Assembly (NCBI GenBank): GCA_019636235.1
Contig: JAHBXW010000003.1
Location: forward strand, 64,001 to 128,000
Source of the DNA: Planctomyces sp.
GTDB lineage: Bacteria; Planctomycetota; Planctomycetia; Planctomycetales; Planctomycetaceae
Length of the DNA: 64,000 bases
Direction: 5' to 3'
Positions within the stretch are counted from its first letter, which is position 1; the number at the start of each line of letters is the position of its first letter. Positions 26,331-34,381 of the stretch are shown one piece after another. Under the pieces are notes generated by a model. That model saw only the letters and a list, made by a program, of their open reading frames with translations, was not told the DNA's origin and searched no databases. The position numbers and the translations under genes are program-made.

Positions 26331-26771
26331 ATGCTGCAGCATCCCGATCCCGACCTGATCGCTCTGGGCATTCGTCAGCCGTGGGCCGAACTGATTCTGC
26401 GCGGGATCAAGACGATTGAAGTGCGAACGGTTCCCACGGGCGTCCGCGGACCGATCTACCTGTACACGGGCAAGGTGTTGTCCACCGATGACGTCGCCCG
26501 CGCGGCCTGCCGGCGACATGACATCGACGCCGACTCGCTGCCGCTGGGACGCCTCGTGGGGGTTGTGGAGATTCTGGATTGCCGGGCCTGCGCCGCGGAA
26601 GACGCTTCGGCCGCCTGCGTCCCCGCGGACGTCCTCGACGGCAAACAGGGCTGGGTCCTGGGCCGGCCAGTGCGGCTGCCAGAGCCGATGGCCGTCCGGT
26701 TCCTGCCCTATGGCATCTGGTTCTATCCGTTCCGCCGCAAGGGCTCATCGCCCCGACGCCGGAACCGCTGA
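26331..26771 (+). CDS. ASCH domain protein
   Basis: A 146-residue soluble protein with an ASCH domain (PUA-like fold): the N-terminal ALGIRQPWAELILRGIKTIEVRT holds the family's GxKxxExR-like signature, followed by the strand IYLYTGK and GRLVGVVEILDC. Such domains bind RNA or modified nucleotides; one characterised member is an N4-acetylcytidine amidohydrolase. The exact activity here is unknown. ATG 26331 is chosen because the domain begins ten residues later; the frame is open to 26265. Its stop is four bases from the convergent stop of the WD40 gene. Confidence 0.8.
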   Translation: MLQHPDPDLIALGIRQPWAELILRGIKTIEVRTVPTGVRGPIYLYTGKVLSTDDVARAACRRHDIDADSLPLGRLVGVVEILDCRACAAEDASAACVPADVLDGKQGWVLGRPVRLPEPMAVRFLPYGIWFYPFRRKGSSPRRRNR

Positions 26772-26775
26772 CGGT

Positions 26776-28659
26776 TCAGTTGGCCGCCGAGGCGTTCGCG
26801 GGATAGCCCGGCGCGGCCAGCCAGCGGCCGGTCGTCTCGCCGTTTTCGATGTTCCAGACGCGGACCTCGCCGTCGTAGCTGCCCGACGCCATCCGACCCG
26901 TCGCGGGGTGCACGTCGACGCTGTAAACCCAGTCGGCGTGGCCGGCGAAGTCGCGAATCTGGCCTCCGTCCGCCGAGTTGTGCAGCCGGACATGATTGTC
27001 CCCGCCTCCGCTGGCGACGCGGCCATCGGCCAGGACGCGGATGTGAAGGACATCCCCCCCGAATCCGCCGATCTCGCGGACCTGCTTGGCCTCATCGGCC
27101 GTCCAGACGCGGAGCCGCTTGTCGCGTCCGGCCGAGACGATGTGCGCGCCGTCGGCCAGGAAGCCGGCCCCGTACACGACGTCGCCATGCGTGTTGAACG
27201 TGACGATCGCGTCGCCGCTCTCTGAATTGAACACTTTCGACGTCTTGTCGCGGCTGGCCGTGACGAGCTTCGAGCCATCGGGGGACCAGGCGACGTCGAG
27301 CACCCAGTCCGCATGGTCTTCGAGCCGCAGTTGCGGCTTCCAGCCATCGACGGCGAACACGCTCAGGCTGCGATCAGCGCCGCAGCCGGCGAGGCGCGAG
27401 CCGTCCGGGCTGAAGGCGACGCCGAACAGGGCGTCCTCGGCGACGACAAGATCGGCGACGAGCGCGCCATCGGCCGTCTGGAAGACCTTGAGTTCGCCCG
27501 TCTGTCCGGGCGTTCCGGAGGCGATCGCCACCAGCGAGCCGTCCGGATGGAAGTCGATGTCGAACACCCGCTCGGCGACGTTGCCGATCCGCCGCACCAG
27601 CGACTGGTCGGCCGGATTCCAGAGCAGCAGTTCGTGATAGCCGCCCGTCGCCAGCAGGCTTCCGTCCGGGCTGAAGGCGATGGCCGTGACGGGCATCGTC
27701 GAGGCGTAGGCTTCCGGAGCGGGGGGCTGCGGGAACCGAGGCATGACGCGCATCAGCGGCAGCGCGGCTTCAATGCCGGCGTCCAGCGGCGCGCCGAGCG
27801 CGATCCACTTGTCGATCAGGGCGGCCTGCTCCGGGGTCAACGGATCGGCGTCCTTGGGCATCAGCCCTTCGGCGATCTGCTGATGAATCGTGCTGTCGCT
27901 GAGTTCGCCGGCCTGGACGGCCGGCCCGCTTTCGCCTCCCTTGAGGAGCGCGGCATAGGACTCCATGTTGAGCCGTCCCTTGGATGAGCGGGAGTTGTGG
28001 CAGGCGACGCAGCGCTGATGGAAAATGGGCGCGATTTCCGCGGAGAAGGAAACCCACTGCCCGGCGTCCCGAAGCGCGGATTCGACGGACCTGGCATGGG
28101 TCAGCCATTCCGCAGAGGCCATCGCCGCGGCCTGCTGCGCCGCGGACAGGTTCGTCTGCACGGCGGCGAGCTGCTCGCCCGATTCGGCCAGGCCGGTCTG
28201 CAACGTCGCCAGCATGGCCTGCAGTCCGGTCAGCGCTTCGGTCTTTGCGGCCACTGCGGCTGTCGCCGCTTCCGCGGCCTGCGCGGCGGCTGCGGCGGCG
28301 GCGTTCGCTTCGTCCGCCTGCTTCTGGGCGTCGGCGAGCGCCTGGACAGCGACCGCAGCAGCCTTGGCGGATTCGTCGCGCGCGGCCGCGGTCTTGGCCT
28401 CTTCTTCCATCTGCGTCTTCAGGGCTGCTTCGCTTTCCGCGAGCCCCTTCTGCGTCTGTTCCAGGTCGCTCTTCAGCCGGGCGAGAGTCTGTTCCAGCGT
28501 TCGCGCCTGGGCTTCGACGTCGCTGAGCTGCGCGCGGGTTTCATCGCGACGCTGGGCGGCGGCCTCGGCCTGCTGCTTGAGGGCGTCGATTTCGGGCGAT
28601 TGCGCGTGCGCGACGACGGGCAGCAACAGGGCGGCGAGCAACAGCAGGCATCGCGGCAT
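26776..28659 (-). CDS. Exported WD40-repeat protein with coiled coil and c-type heme motif
   Basis: A 627-residue planctomycete-style protein. It has a signal peptide (MPRCLLLLAALLLPVVAHA), then an Ala/Glu/Gln-rich coiled coil (about residues 22-195). A planctomycete-type cytochrome c module (about 205-295) has the heme motif CVACH at Cys217, Cys220 and His221, and LMPKDADPLTPEQAALIDKWIALG as its distal part. The C-terminal half (about 315-620) is a seven-bladed propeller of WD40 repeats (AFSPDGSLLATGG; AWSPDGSKLVTASRDKTSKVF; GHADWVYSVDVHPATGRMASGSYDGEVRVW). Cytochrome plus WD40 proteins are common in this phylum but biochemically undefined. ATG 28659 starts at the signal peptide; the frame is open further upstream. 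Divergent from blaI. Confidence 0.85.
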   Translation of the reverse strand: MPRCLLLLAALLLPVVAHAQSPEIDALKQQAEAAAQRRDETRAQLSDVEAQARTLEQTLARLKSDLEQTQKGLAESEAALKTQMEEEAKTAAARDESAKAAAVAVQALADAQKQADEANAAAAAAAQAAEAATAAVAAKTEALTGLQAMLATLQTGLAESGEQLAAVQTNLSAAQQAAAMASAEWLTHARSVESALRDAGQWVSFSAEIAPIFHQRCVACHNSRSSKGRLNMESYAALLKGGESGPAVQAGELSDSTIHQQIAEGLMPKDADPLTPEQAALIDKWIALGAPLDAGIEAALPLMRVMPRFPQPPAPEAYASTMPVTAIAFSPDGSLLATGGYHELLLWNPADQSLVRRIGNVAERVFDIDFHPDGSLVAIASGTPGQTGELKVFQTADGALVADLVVAEDALFGVAFSPDGSRLAGCGADRSLSVFAVDGWKPQLRLEDHADWVLDVAWSPDGSKLVTASRDKTSKVFNSESGDAIVTFNTHGDVVYGAGFLADGAHIVSAGRDKRLRVWTADEAKQVREIGGFGGDVLHIRVLADGRVASGGGDNHVRLHNSADGGQIRDFAGHADWVYSVDVHPATGRMASGSYDGEVRVWNIENGETTGRWLAAPGYPANASAAN

Positions 28660-28873
28660 GGCGGAATCAGTCGGCAGGAGGACGCAGTTCGGCCGGTCGA
28701 AGGGATCGACAGCCGGGAGGGACGCATTCGCATCGGTTGATGTCAGCATGGGACACGCGCGCGGAGGTGTCAAGACGCCCGCGGCGCTGCGGCGCGGTCT
28801 GGTCGATCGGCCGATCGGATTGCGAGGGGGCTGGCGGGCGCCCGGCTTCCGGACGATTTCGAGAAACTGGGAC

Positions 28874-28918
28874 TTGCGGCAGCGAACGAATTCGCTATTC
28901 TGGCGAACGAATTCGCCA
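28874..28918 (+). promoter_or_regulatory. blaI promoter with tandem palindromic operators
   Basis: TTGCGG (28874-28879), 16 bases and TATTCT (28896-28901) form a promoter ending 38 bases before the regulator gene. Two near-identical palindromes with core GCGAAcgaaTTCGC cover it: 28881-28896 (arms AGCGAA/TTCGCT) and 28901-28918 (arms TGGCGAA/TTCGCCA). Their centres are 21 bp apart, two helical turns, so two repressor dimers would sit on the same face of the DNA. Autorepression by the adjacent BlaI-family protein is the natural reading (inference). Confidence 0.7.
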
Positions 28919-28939
28919 AATCGATGCTGAGGACTCTCG

Positions 28940-29332
28940 ATGCCGCGGCCGCCATCGCCCCAACCCACGGAAGTCGAACTGCAGATCCTCCGCGCGCTGT
29001 GGGACATCGGCCCCAGCCCGGTCCGGGAAATCCACCGTCGGCTGAACGCGGAAAAAGGCACCAGCTATTCGACGACGGTCAAGATGCTCAGCGTGATGCT
29101 CCAGAAGGGGCTTGTGCGCCGGGATGAGGACGCGCAGCCGCACGTCTACCGGCCCGCCGCTTCGCGGGAGCGGACCAGCCGCGACATGCTGAAGGACCTC
29201 ATCGACAAGGTTTACGAGGGCTCGGCGCTGAGCCTCGTGCTGCAGGCCCTGTCGACGGGACGAGCCACCCGCGCGGAGCGGGACGAGATCCGCCGGTTGC
29301 TCGACCAGCTCGAAACCAGGAGCGACCAATGA
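28940..29332 (+). CDS. BlaI/MecI/CopY-family transcriptional repressor
   Basis: A 130-residue winged-helix repressor. The N-terminal half (PTEVELQILRALWDIGPSPVREIHRRL, then YSTTVKMLSVMLQKGLVRRD, HVYRPAASRE) is the standard BlaI DNA-binding domain. The C-terminal helices (LKDLIDKVYEGSALSLVLQAL) give dimerisation and hold the region where proteolytic inactivation occurs in BlaI. GAGGA lies six to seven bases before ATG 28940. Its stop overlaps the start of the M56 protease-sensor gene by four bases (ATGA), so the two are translationally coupled, as expected for a repressor and its inactivating protease. In classical systems the pair controls beta-lactamase; the target here is unknown. Confidence 0.92.
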   Translation: MPRPPSPQPTEVELQILRALWDIGPSPVREIHRRLNAEKGTSYSTTVKMLSVMLQKGLVRRDEDAQPHVYRPAASRERTSRDMLKDLIDKVYEGSALSLVLQALSTGRATRAERDEIRRLLDQLETRSDQ

Positions 29333-32300
29333 CACTGTCCCAGTCTGCGATGGAGCTGGTTGTCCGGGGGGGCTGGACACTGTTGCATACGCTGTGGCAA
29401 TTCGCCGCCGTGGCATGCCTCAGCGGACTGGCGTTGAGCGCGCTGCCGCGCGCCCGTGCGACGACGCGGCACACCGTCGCTCTCGGCGGTCTGCTGGCGA
29501 TGGCGGTGTTGCCGGTCGTCACCTGGTTCGCCCTGCCCGGTCCGTCGACCACGGCGGACGCCGCCTACCGCGCGGAGCCGCCAATTGCAGCGGCCGAAAT
29601 TGTCAGTACGCCGCAATCGATGGGCACGGGCGGCGTCCCGGAACAGAGTGACTGGCAATCGCCTGTGGCAGCGACCGGCCCGGCCGCGGCCGCGCCAGCC
29701 GACGCGATGCATGAGCTGACGACGACTGCTGGCTCGACGACGCCGAACGACGTCGCAGCCGCGGCGATCTCCGCATCGCTACGCGCCCGCATCGAACCCT
29801 GGCTGCCGGAACTTGTCGTTCTGTGGTGCGTTGGCGTGCTCCTGTTCGCGCTGCGTCTCGTGGTGGGCTGGCTGGCGATCCGTCGGCTGCGGACGCTCGA
29901 TGTGCGGCCCGTTCCGAACTCGGTGCAGGCCCTGCTGAGGGAGACGGCCGGTCGCCTGGGCGTGTGGATGCCAGTCTCGGTGCTGGAGTCGGCCCGGGTG
30001 CACGCGCCGCTTGTGATCGGATTGCTCCGACCGCTGATCCTGCTTCCCGCGACGGCCATCACCGGCCTGCCCGCGTCGCAGCTGCAGGCGATTCTGGCTC
30101 ATGAGCTCGCGCATGTTCGGCGGCTGGATGGCGTCGTCAATCTGCTGCAGATTCTTCTGGAAACGCTGTTCTTCTATCACCCGGCAGTGTGGCGGCAGTC
30201 GCGTCGGCTGCGTTTTGAACGGGAGAACTGCTGCGACGATCTGGCGGTCGCCGTGCATGGAAACCGAGTGGAGTACGGGCGGGCGCTGTTGGCGATGGAG
30301 GAATTCCGCGGGGCCCGGCCGGTGCTTGCGCTGGGGGTCGCGGACGGTTCGCTGCTGGCGCGGATTCAACGCATCACTGGTCCGGACGTTCCCCGCTCGC
30401 CAATTGCGTTCGGCGGGCTGGCGATGCTGGTCCTGTTCGCCGCGACGGCGTCCCTGGGGATCTGGACGGCCACGCAGGCGGCTGATCCGGACACGCCGGA
30501 GCCCGCAGCGGCGACTGCAGCTGCAGCGGACCCCCCGGACGCGGTGGCATCGGACGACGAGCACTTCGTCTACCAGTGCGTCGTGGTCGATGAGTCATCG
30601 GGGGCGCCCATTCCGGGGGCTGAGGTCGCCTGGCGGATCCGTCATTACGAGCCGGACAGCGGCTACATCACGGACTGGGAGCAATCGTTCGTCGCGGACG
30701 CCACGGGCGGCTACACGGCGCGCGTGCCGCGAGCCCTGGCACAGCCCGAGCCGAACGACGCGACGCGACTGCGGATCGCCACGGGCTCGCCGGAAGAGCC
30801 GCGCGTGCGGCTGATCGTGTGGATCGAGGCGTCGCATCGCGATTATCTGCCGGTCAAGGACCGCGGTTATCCGTCCTATCTGCCGGACGAGGATGCCGGC
30901 ATTCAGCCCGACCATCGCCGGTTGAAGCTCCGCCGGGGCGTGGAGGTGACGGGCCGGTTCCTGCTCCCGAACGGGGCTCCCGCGAAAGGCCTGAGCGTCA
31001 TGGTCGCCCGGGATCGGGACGGCTTCGGGGACAGCACCGGGCACGGCTTCTACACGCGGACCGATGACGAGGGACGGTTTCGACTCGTCACGTTGAACAC
31101 CTGGCCACAGCGGCTGCACTGGCTGCCGGGCAATCATCAGAGCGATTCGAAGGCGTTAAGCCAGACCTTCGGCGACCAGGGGACGATCCGTCTGAAGCCT
31201 GGTCCCAGGATCGCCGGCCGCGTTGTCGATGAAGGCGGAGCGCCGCTGGCGGGACTGGCGATTCAGGCAAGCACGGGGACGCGCGTGCCCTATCGGCACG
31301 CCGTCAGCGATGCGGATGGGCGGTTCACATTTCCGCCGTTGCCACCCGGCGAATACCGACTGCTGCCCGTGGCTGGGTTCGTCGACCCGCAAACTGGCGA
31401 ATTCGAAAAGGCCGCATCCCCGCCGCCCTTCGACGCCCTTTTGTACACGCTGGCGGAGGGCGCCGCGCCAGCTCTGCTACAGGCGCCGGAAACCGTGGCG
31501 CTAAAGGTGAACGTGGTGGACGGCGATGGGAAGCCGCTGAGCAATCGCAGAATATTCGAGAGTTCGTGGCCGACGCATCTGGCGGGCGCGCCGGCGCCTG
31601 GAACTCCCGGCGCGTATGAAATCCGGTTCCCGAAGTCGAGGCAATGGCTGGGAGTCGCTGTGAACATCAGCGCCGGGGAAGCGCTGTTGTATCAGCGAAC
31701 GCCGGACGAGCCGGCTGTGCCGGGCACGGAACTTCGACTGGCCAATACGGGGAGCGCGTTGCGGCCCGTCACGGTGCAGGCGCTCAAGGCGGGCACGATC
31801 AAGATTCACGTGCGTTCCGAAGCGGACGAGCCGGTGAATCTCAGTGACATTCTGTTCGACGTCGAGTATGTCGGCGCGGAAACGTATCGGACCTATGGGA
31901 CCGACGGCCGGGGGTTCCAGCAGGTGTCCTACAGCAACGAGCCGCCGGGCCGGACGATCGAGCGCGTCGTCCCGGGATTGGATGTGTCGATTCGATTGTC
32001 GGGCGGGGGCTGGGAGCCTGTCGGGCGGATCGTCCAGGTCCAGCCCGGCGAGACGCAGACGGTTGAGATCGTGCTCAAGAAGCCCGGGGCGGCGGATGCG
32101 AATGACGGATCTGCGGACGCCAGCCCGGAATCGCACGCCGCTGAATCAACGGACGACGGAGATGCGGGAACGACGAACGCGGTCGACGTCACAACTCCCG
32201 CCGCGCCCCCCGAAAGCCCCGCCGTGGCGCCGACTGCTGAGACGGCTGAACCCGCCGCGGAGGACGCGGTGCGGAGGGCCATCACGGGGACGATCGTCGA

Positions 32301-33810
32301 CGACCAGGGGCTGCCCGTTCCGGATGCGGACGTCGCGCTGCAGGTGTGGGCATTCGGCCTGGATGGCCTTCCCGCGGGGCCGTTCCGCGCGACGACGACA
32401 TCCGGCGTCGACGGGGCATTCGCGCTGCCGATTCCCGCCGATGTTCAACCGGACCAGGCCTTGGGGACGGTGTGGGTGCTGGCCGAGGGCTACCTGCCGA
32501 CGCGCCCGCTGGGCTACGGCGTTCTGAACGGTCTCCTGCACGAACCAGTCCAGCTCCGGCTGGTGCGAGGCGCGAAGACGTCGATTCAGATCCTTGATGA
32601 GCGCGGCGCGCCCGTCGTGAATGCGCGCGTGACTGTCCGTTCCCAGCGGCTGCCGGAATCGATCTCGTGGCCCACGCCGGACGACTGGGCCTCCCGGCTG
32701 ACGGCCGTCACCGACGCGAACGGAATCGCGGAGACGCCGCATGCCCTGCCCGACGCGATCAGCGGCCTCGACCTGCAACCCGCGGGCGCGAGCGCACTGG
32801 TCCGGCTGGATCAGGACTTCTTCCTGAATGTGCGACCGGCGGAGTCAGCGCCTCAGTTCACGCTGCGTCTGCCGGATCCGGGACGCATCGCCGGGCGCCT
32901 GACCGGGCCCGCCGCATCGCGGCTGCCGGCCGGCCTCTCGATTGAAATTCAAACGGAGTCGCGGCTGCCGGAGAGCCCGTCCGTGGGAACGTGGGGCGTG
33001 TCGACGATTGCCGTCGATGGCGACGGAGAGTTCGCGGTCGAAGGGATCGCGCCAGGGATGATCCTGGCGCCGCCGTTCCTCGCGGAGGATCAGCCGCTGC
33101 GAGCCCTGATTCCCGATGCGCTGCAGGTGCGCGGCGGGGAGTCGACTGCGCTCGACATCGCGATCGTGGACGGGACGCCGATCCGGGGCCGGATCATCAA
33201 GCAGGATACCGGCGAAGGGGCGGCCGGAGTGCGACTGCTCCTGATATACGGGCAGTCCGCGCTGCGACATCGTTCGATGCGGGACGCGTTTCAGCTCGTC
33301 ACCGACGAGCGGGGCGAGTATTCGGCGATCGTGCCGCCAGGCCCCGTGGAGGTGCGGCTCCAATCGGGCGTCGACGGCTATCGATCGACGGAGTCGTGGG
33401 GGCCGCGGGTCGGCCACTGGGGCACGCGCTACGACGTTCCGGACGTACGCAACGCCCATGACCTCCCACCCATCGAACTCGCCCCCAGCGTGACGATCAC
33501 GGGGACGCTGGTGGACCAGGCCGGCCAGCCGCTGTCGGACTGGGTCGTCTACGGATACCCGGACTTGCCGGGCGTGCCGCGCGAGAGTTGGCGGATGAAC
33601 TCGTTCGCCGGCGTGCACTCGGACCGGCAGGGGCGGTTCGAGGGTCAGGCGCCGAACACGCATCGCCCCGCGTACTGGCGGGTCTCCCACCGGGACTGGC
33701 CGTCCCCGTACCGCTTCGACGACCAGCGATGGGACGCGACGATCCAATCGGAGAATCCGCTGGTCCTGCAGGTCGACCTGTCCCGGGCGCCGCGCGGAGA
33801 CGGCGACTGA
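29329..33810 (+). CDS. M56 (BlaR1/MecR1-like) membrane metalloprotease fused to carboxypeptidase-regulatory-like repeats
   Basis: A 1493-residue signalling protease. Residues 1-390 form the BlaR1-like membrane module: hydrophobic helices around 17-37, 45-68, 160-180 and 362-385, and the zinc motif HELAH (258-262) with Glu299 in ENCCDDLA as third ligand. After a last membrane helix the outer part (about 400-1490) lacks a penicillin-binding sensor. It contains about eight carboxypeptidase-regulatory/CnaB-like beta-sandwich repeats, recognisable by GRVVDEGGAPLAG...DADGRFTFPPLPPGEYRL-type strands near 540, 625, 725, 985, 1080, 1185, 1280 and 1385. An acidic Ala/Glu/Thr-rich linker lies around 920-980. 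By analogy, an external signal would activate cleavage of the upstream repressor. Ligand unknown. Start ATG 29329 overlaps the repressor stop. Confidence 0.88.
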   Translation: MTLSQSAMELVVRGGWTLLHTLWQFAAVACLSGLALSALPRARATTRHTVALGGLLAMAVLPVVTWFALPGPSTTADAAYRAEPPIAAAEIVSTPQSMGTGGVPEQSDWQSPVAATGPAAAAPADAMHELTTTAGSTTPNDVAAAAISASLRARIEPWLPELVVLWCVGVLLFALRLVVGWLAIRRLRTLDVRPVPNSVQALLRETAGRLGVWMPVSVLESARVHAPLVIGLLRPLILLPATAITGLPASQLQAILAHELAHVRRLDGVVNLLQILLETLFFYHPAVWRQSRRLRFERENCCDDLAVAVHGNRVEYGRALLAMEEFRGARPVLALGVADGSLLARIQRITGPDVPRSPIAFGGLAMLVLFAATASLGIWTATQAADPDTPEPAAATAAAADPPDAVASDDEHFVYQCVVVDESSGAPIPGAEVAWRIRHYEPDSGYITDWEQSFVADATGGYTARVPRALAQPEPNDATRLRIATGSPEEPRVRLIVWIEASHRDYLPVKDRGYPSYLPDEDAGIQPDHRRLKLRRGVEVTGRFLLPNGAPAKGLSVMVARDRDGFGDSTGHGFYTRTDDEGRFRLVTLNTWPQRLHWLPGNHQSDSKALSQTFGDQGTIRLKPGPRIAGRVVDEGGAPLAGLAIQASTGTRVPYRHAVSDADGRFTFPPLPPGEYRLLPVAGFVDPQTGEFEKAASPPPFDALLYTLAEGAAPALLQAPETVALKVNVVDGDGKPLSNRRIFESSWPTHLAGAPAPGTPGAYEIRFPKSRQWLGVAVNISAGEALLYQRTPDEPAVPGTELRLANTGSALRPVTVQALKAGTIKIHVRSEADEPVNLSDILFDVEYVGAETYRTYGTDGRGFQQVSYSNEPPGRTIERVVPGLDVSIRLSGGGWEPVGRIVQVQPGETQTVEIVLKKPGAADANDGSADASPESHAAESTDDGDAGTTNAVDVTTPAAPPESPAVAPTAETAEPAAEDAVRRAITGTIVDDQGLPVPDADVALQVWAFGLDGLPAGPFRATTTSGVDGAFALPIPADVQPDQALGTVWVLAEGYLPTRPLGYGVLNGLLHEPVQLRLVRGAKTSIQILDERGAPVVNARVTVRSQRLPESISWPTPDDWASRLTAVTDANGIAETPHALPDAISGLDLQPAGASALVRLDQDFFLNVRPAESAPQFTLRLPDPGRIAGRLTGPAASRLPAGLSIEIQTESRLPESPSVGTWGVSTIAVDGDGEFAVEGIAPGMILAPPFLAEDQPLRALIPDALQVRGGESTALDIAIVDGTPIRGRIIKQDTGEGAAGVRLLLIYGQSALRHRSMRDAFQLVTDERGEYSAIVPPGPVEVRLQSGVDGYRSTESWGPRVGHWGTRYDVPDVRNAHDLPPIELAPSVTITGTLVDQAGQPLSDWVVYGYPDLPGVPRESWRMNSFAGVHSDRQGRFEGQAPNTHRPAYWRVSHRDWPSPYRFDDQRWDATIQSENPLVLQVDLSRAPRGDGD

Positions 33811-33954
33811 CGCTGGCGGAGGGCCGCCCGCTGCGGCCCCCGGGAACGGCTGTGCGGAGGCGCGGACGGTCTGATACAACACGCGATGAATGCGATGTCG
33901 GCGCGGGATCGGCCGCGCCGCCGATCGTCCCCGAGTCCTCCGCAGCGTGCGTGT

Positions 33955-34269
33955 ATGTTCCTCGCGAAAGTCACCGGCTCCGTGATCTCGACGCAGAAAG
34001 TCGACCTGATGGTCGGCCAGAAGCTGTTCGTGGTTGAACCGCTGCGGATCAACGAGCAGACGAAGGACGGCCTGTCGGGCACGGGGCGGACGTTCATCTG
34101 CGTGGATACCGTGGGCTGCGGCGAAGGGGAAACGGTGCTGATCGTCCAGGGATCGAGCGCGCGATTCACAGAGTCGACGAAGAAGCTGCCAGTCGACGCC
34201 ACGATCATCGGCATTGTGGACCAGGTGCAGGTGGGTCCGCGGACGGTGTTCAAGGCGAACGGCGCGTAG
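33955..34269 (+). CDS. EutN/CcmL-family bacterial microcompartment vertex protein (BMC-P)
   Basis: A 104-residue pentamer-forming shell protein. It begins MFLAKVTGSVISTQKVDLMVGQKL, continues through LFVVEPLR, FICVDTVGCGEGETVLIVQGSSAR and ends DATIIGIVDQVQV, covering the whole EutN/CcmL fold. These proteins cap the vertices of carboxysomes and metabolosomes. No BMC-H shell gene, aldehyde dehydrogenase or other microcompartment enzyme is within this window, so the gene is isolated. ATG 33955 gives the normal family length; the frame is open to 33886 with a low-complexity Arg/Pro prefix. Flanked by the M56 gene (144 bases upstream) and a PQQ-type propeller gene, all on the same strand. Confidence 0.85.
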   Translation: MFLAKVTGSVISTQKVDLMVGQKLFVVEPLRINEQTKDGLSGTGRTFICVDTVGCGEGETVLIVQGSSARFTESTKKLPVDATIIGIVDQVQVGPRTVFKANGA

Positions 34270-34381
34270 CTCGGGACTCGCGGCGTCGCGCACGGTCGCA
34301 TAAACTTCGACGCATGCAATCTCTGGGCCGGATCGCCCTTTCCAGCGGCGCCGCCGGCCGGCAGTTCAAGCAGGAATCACT

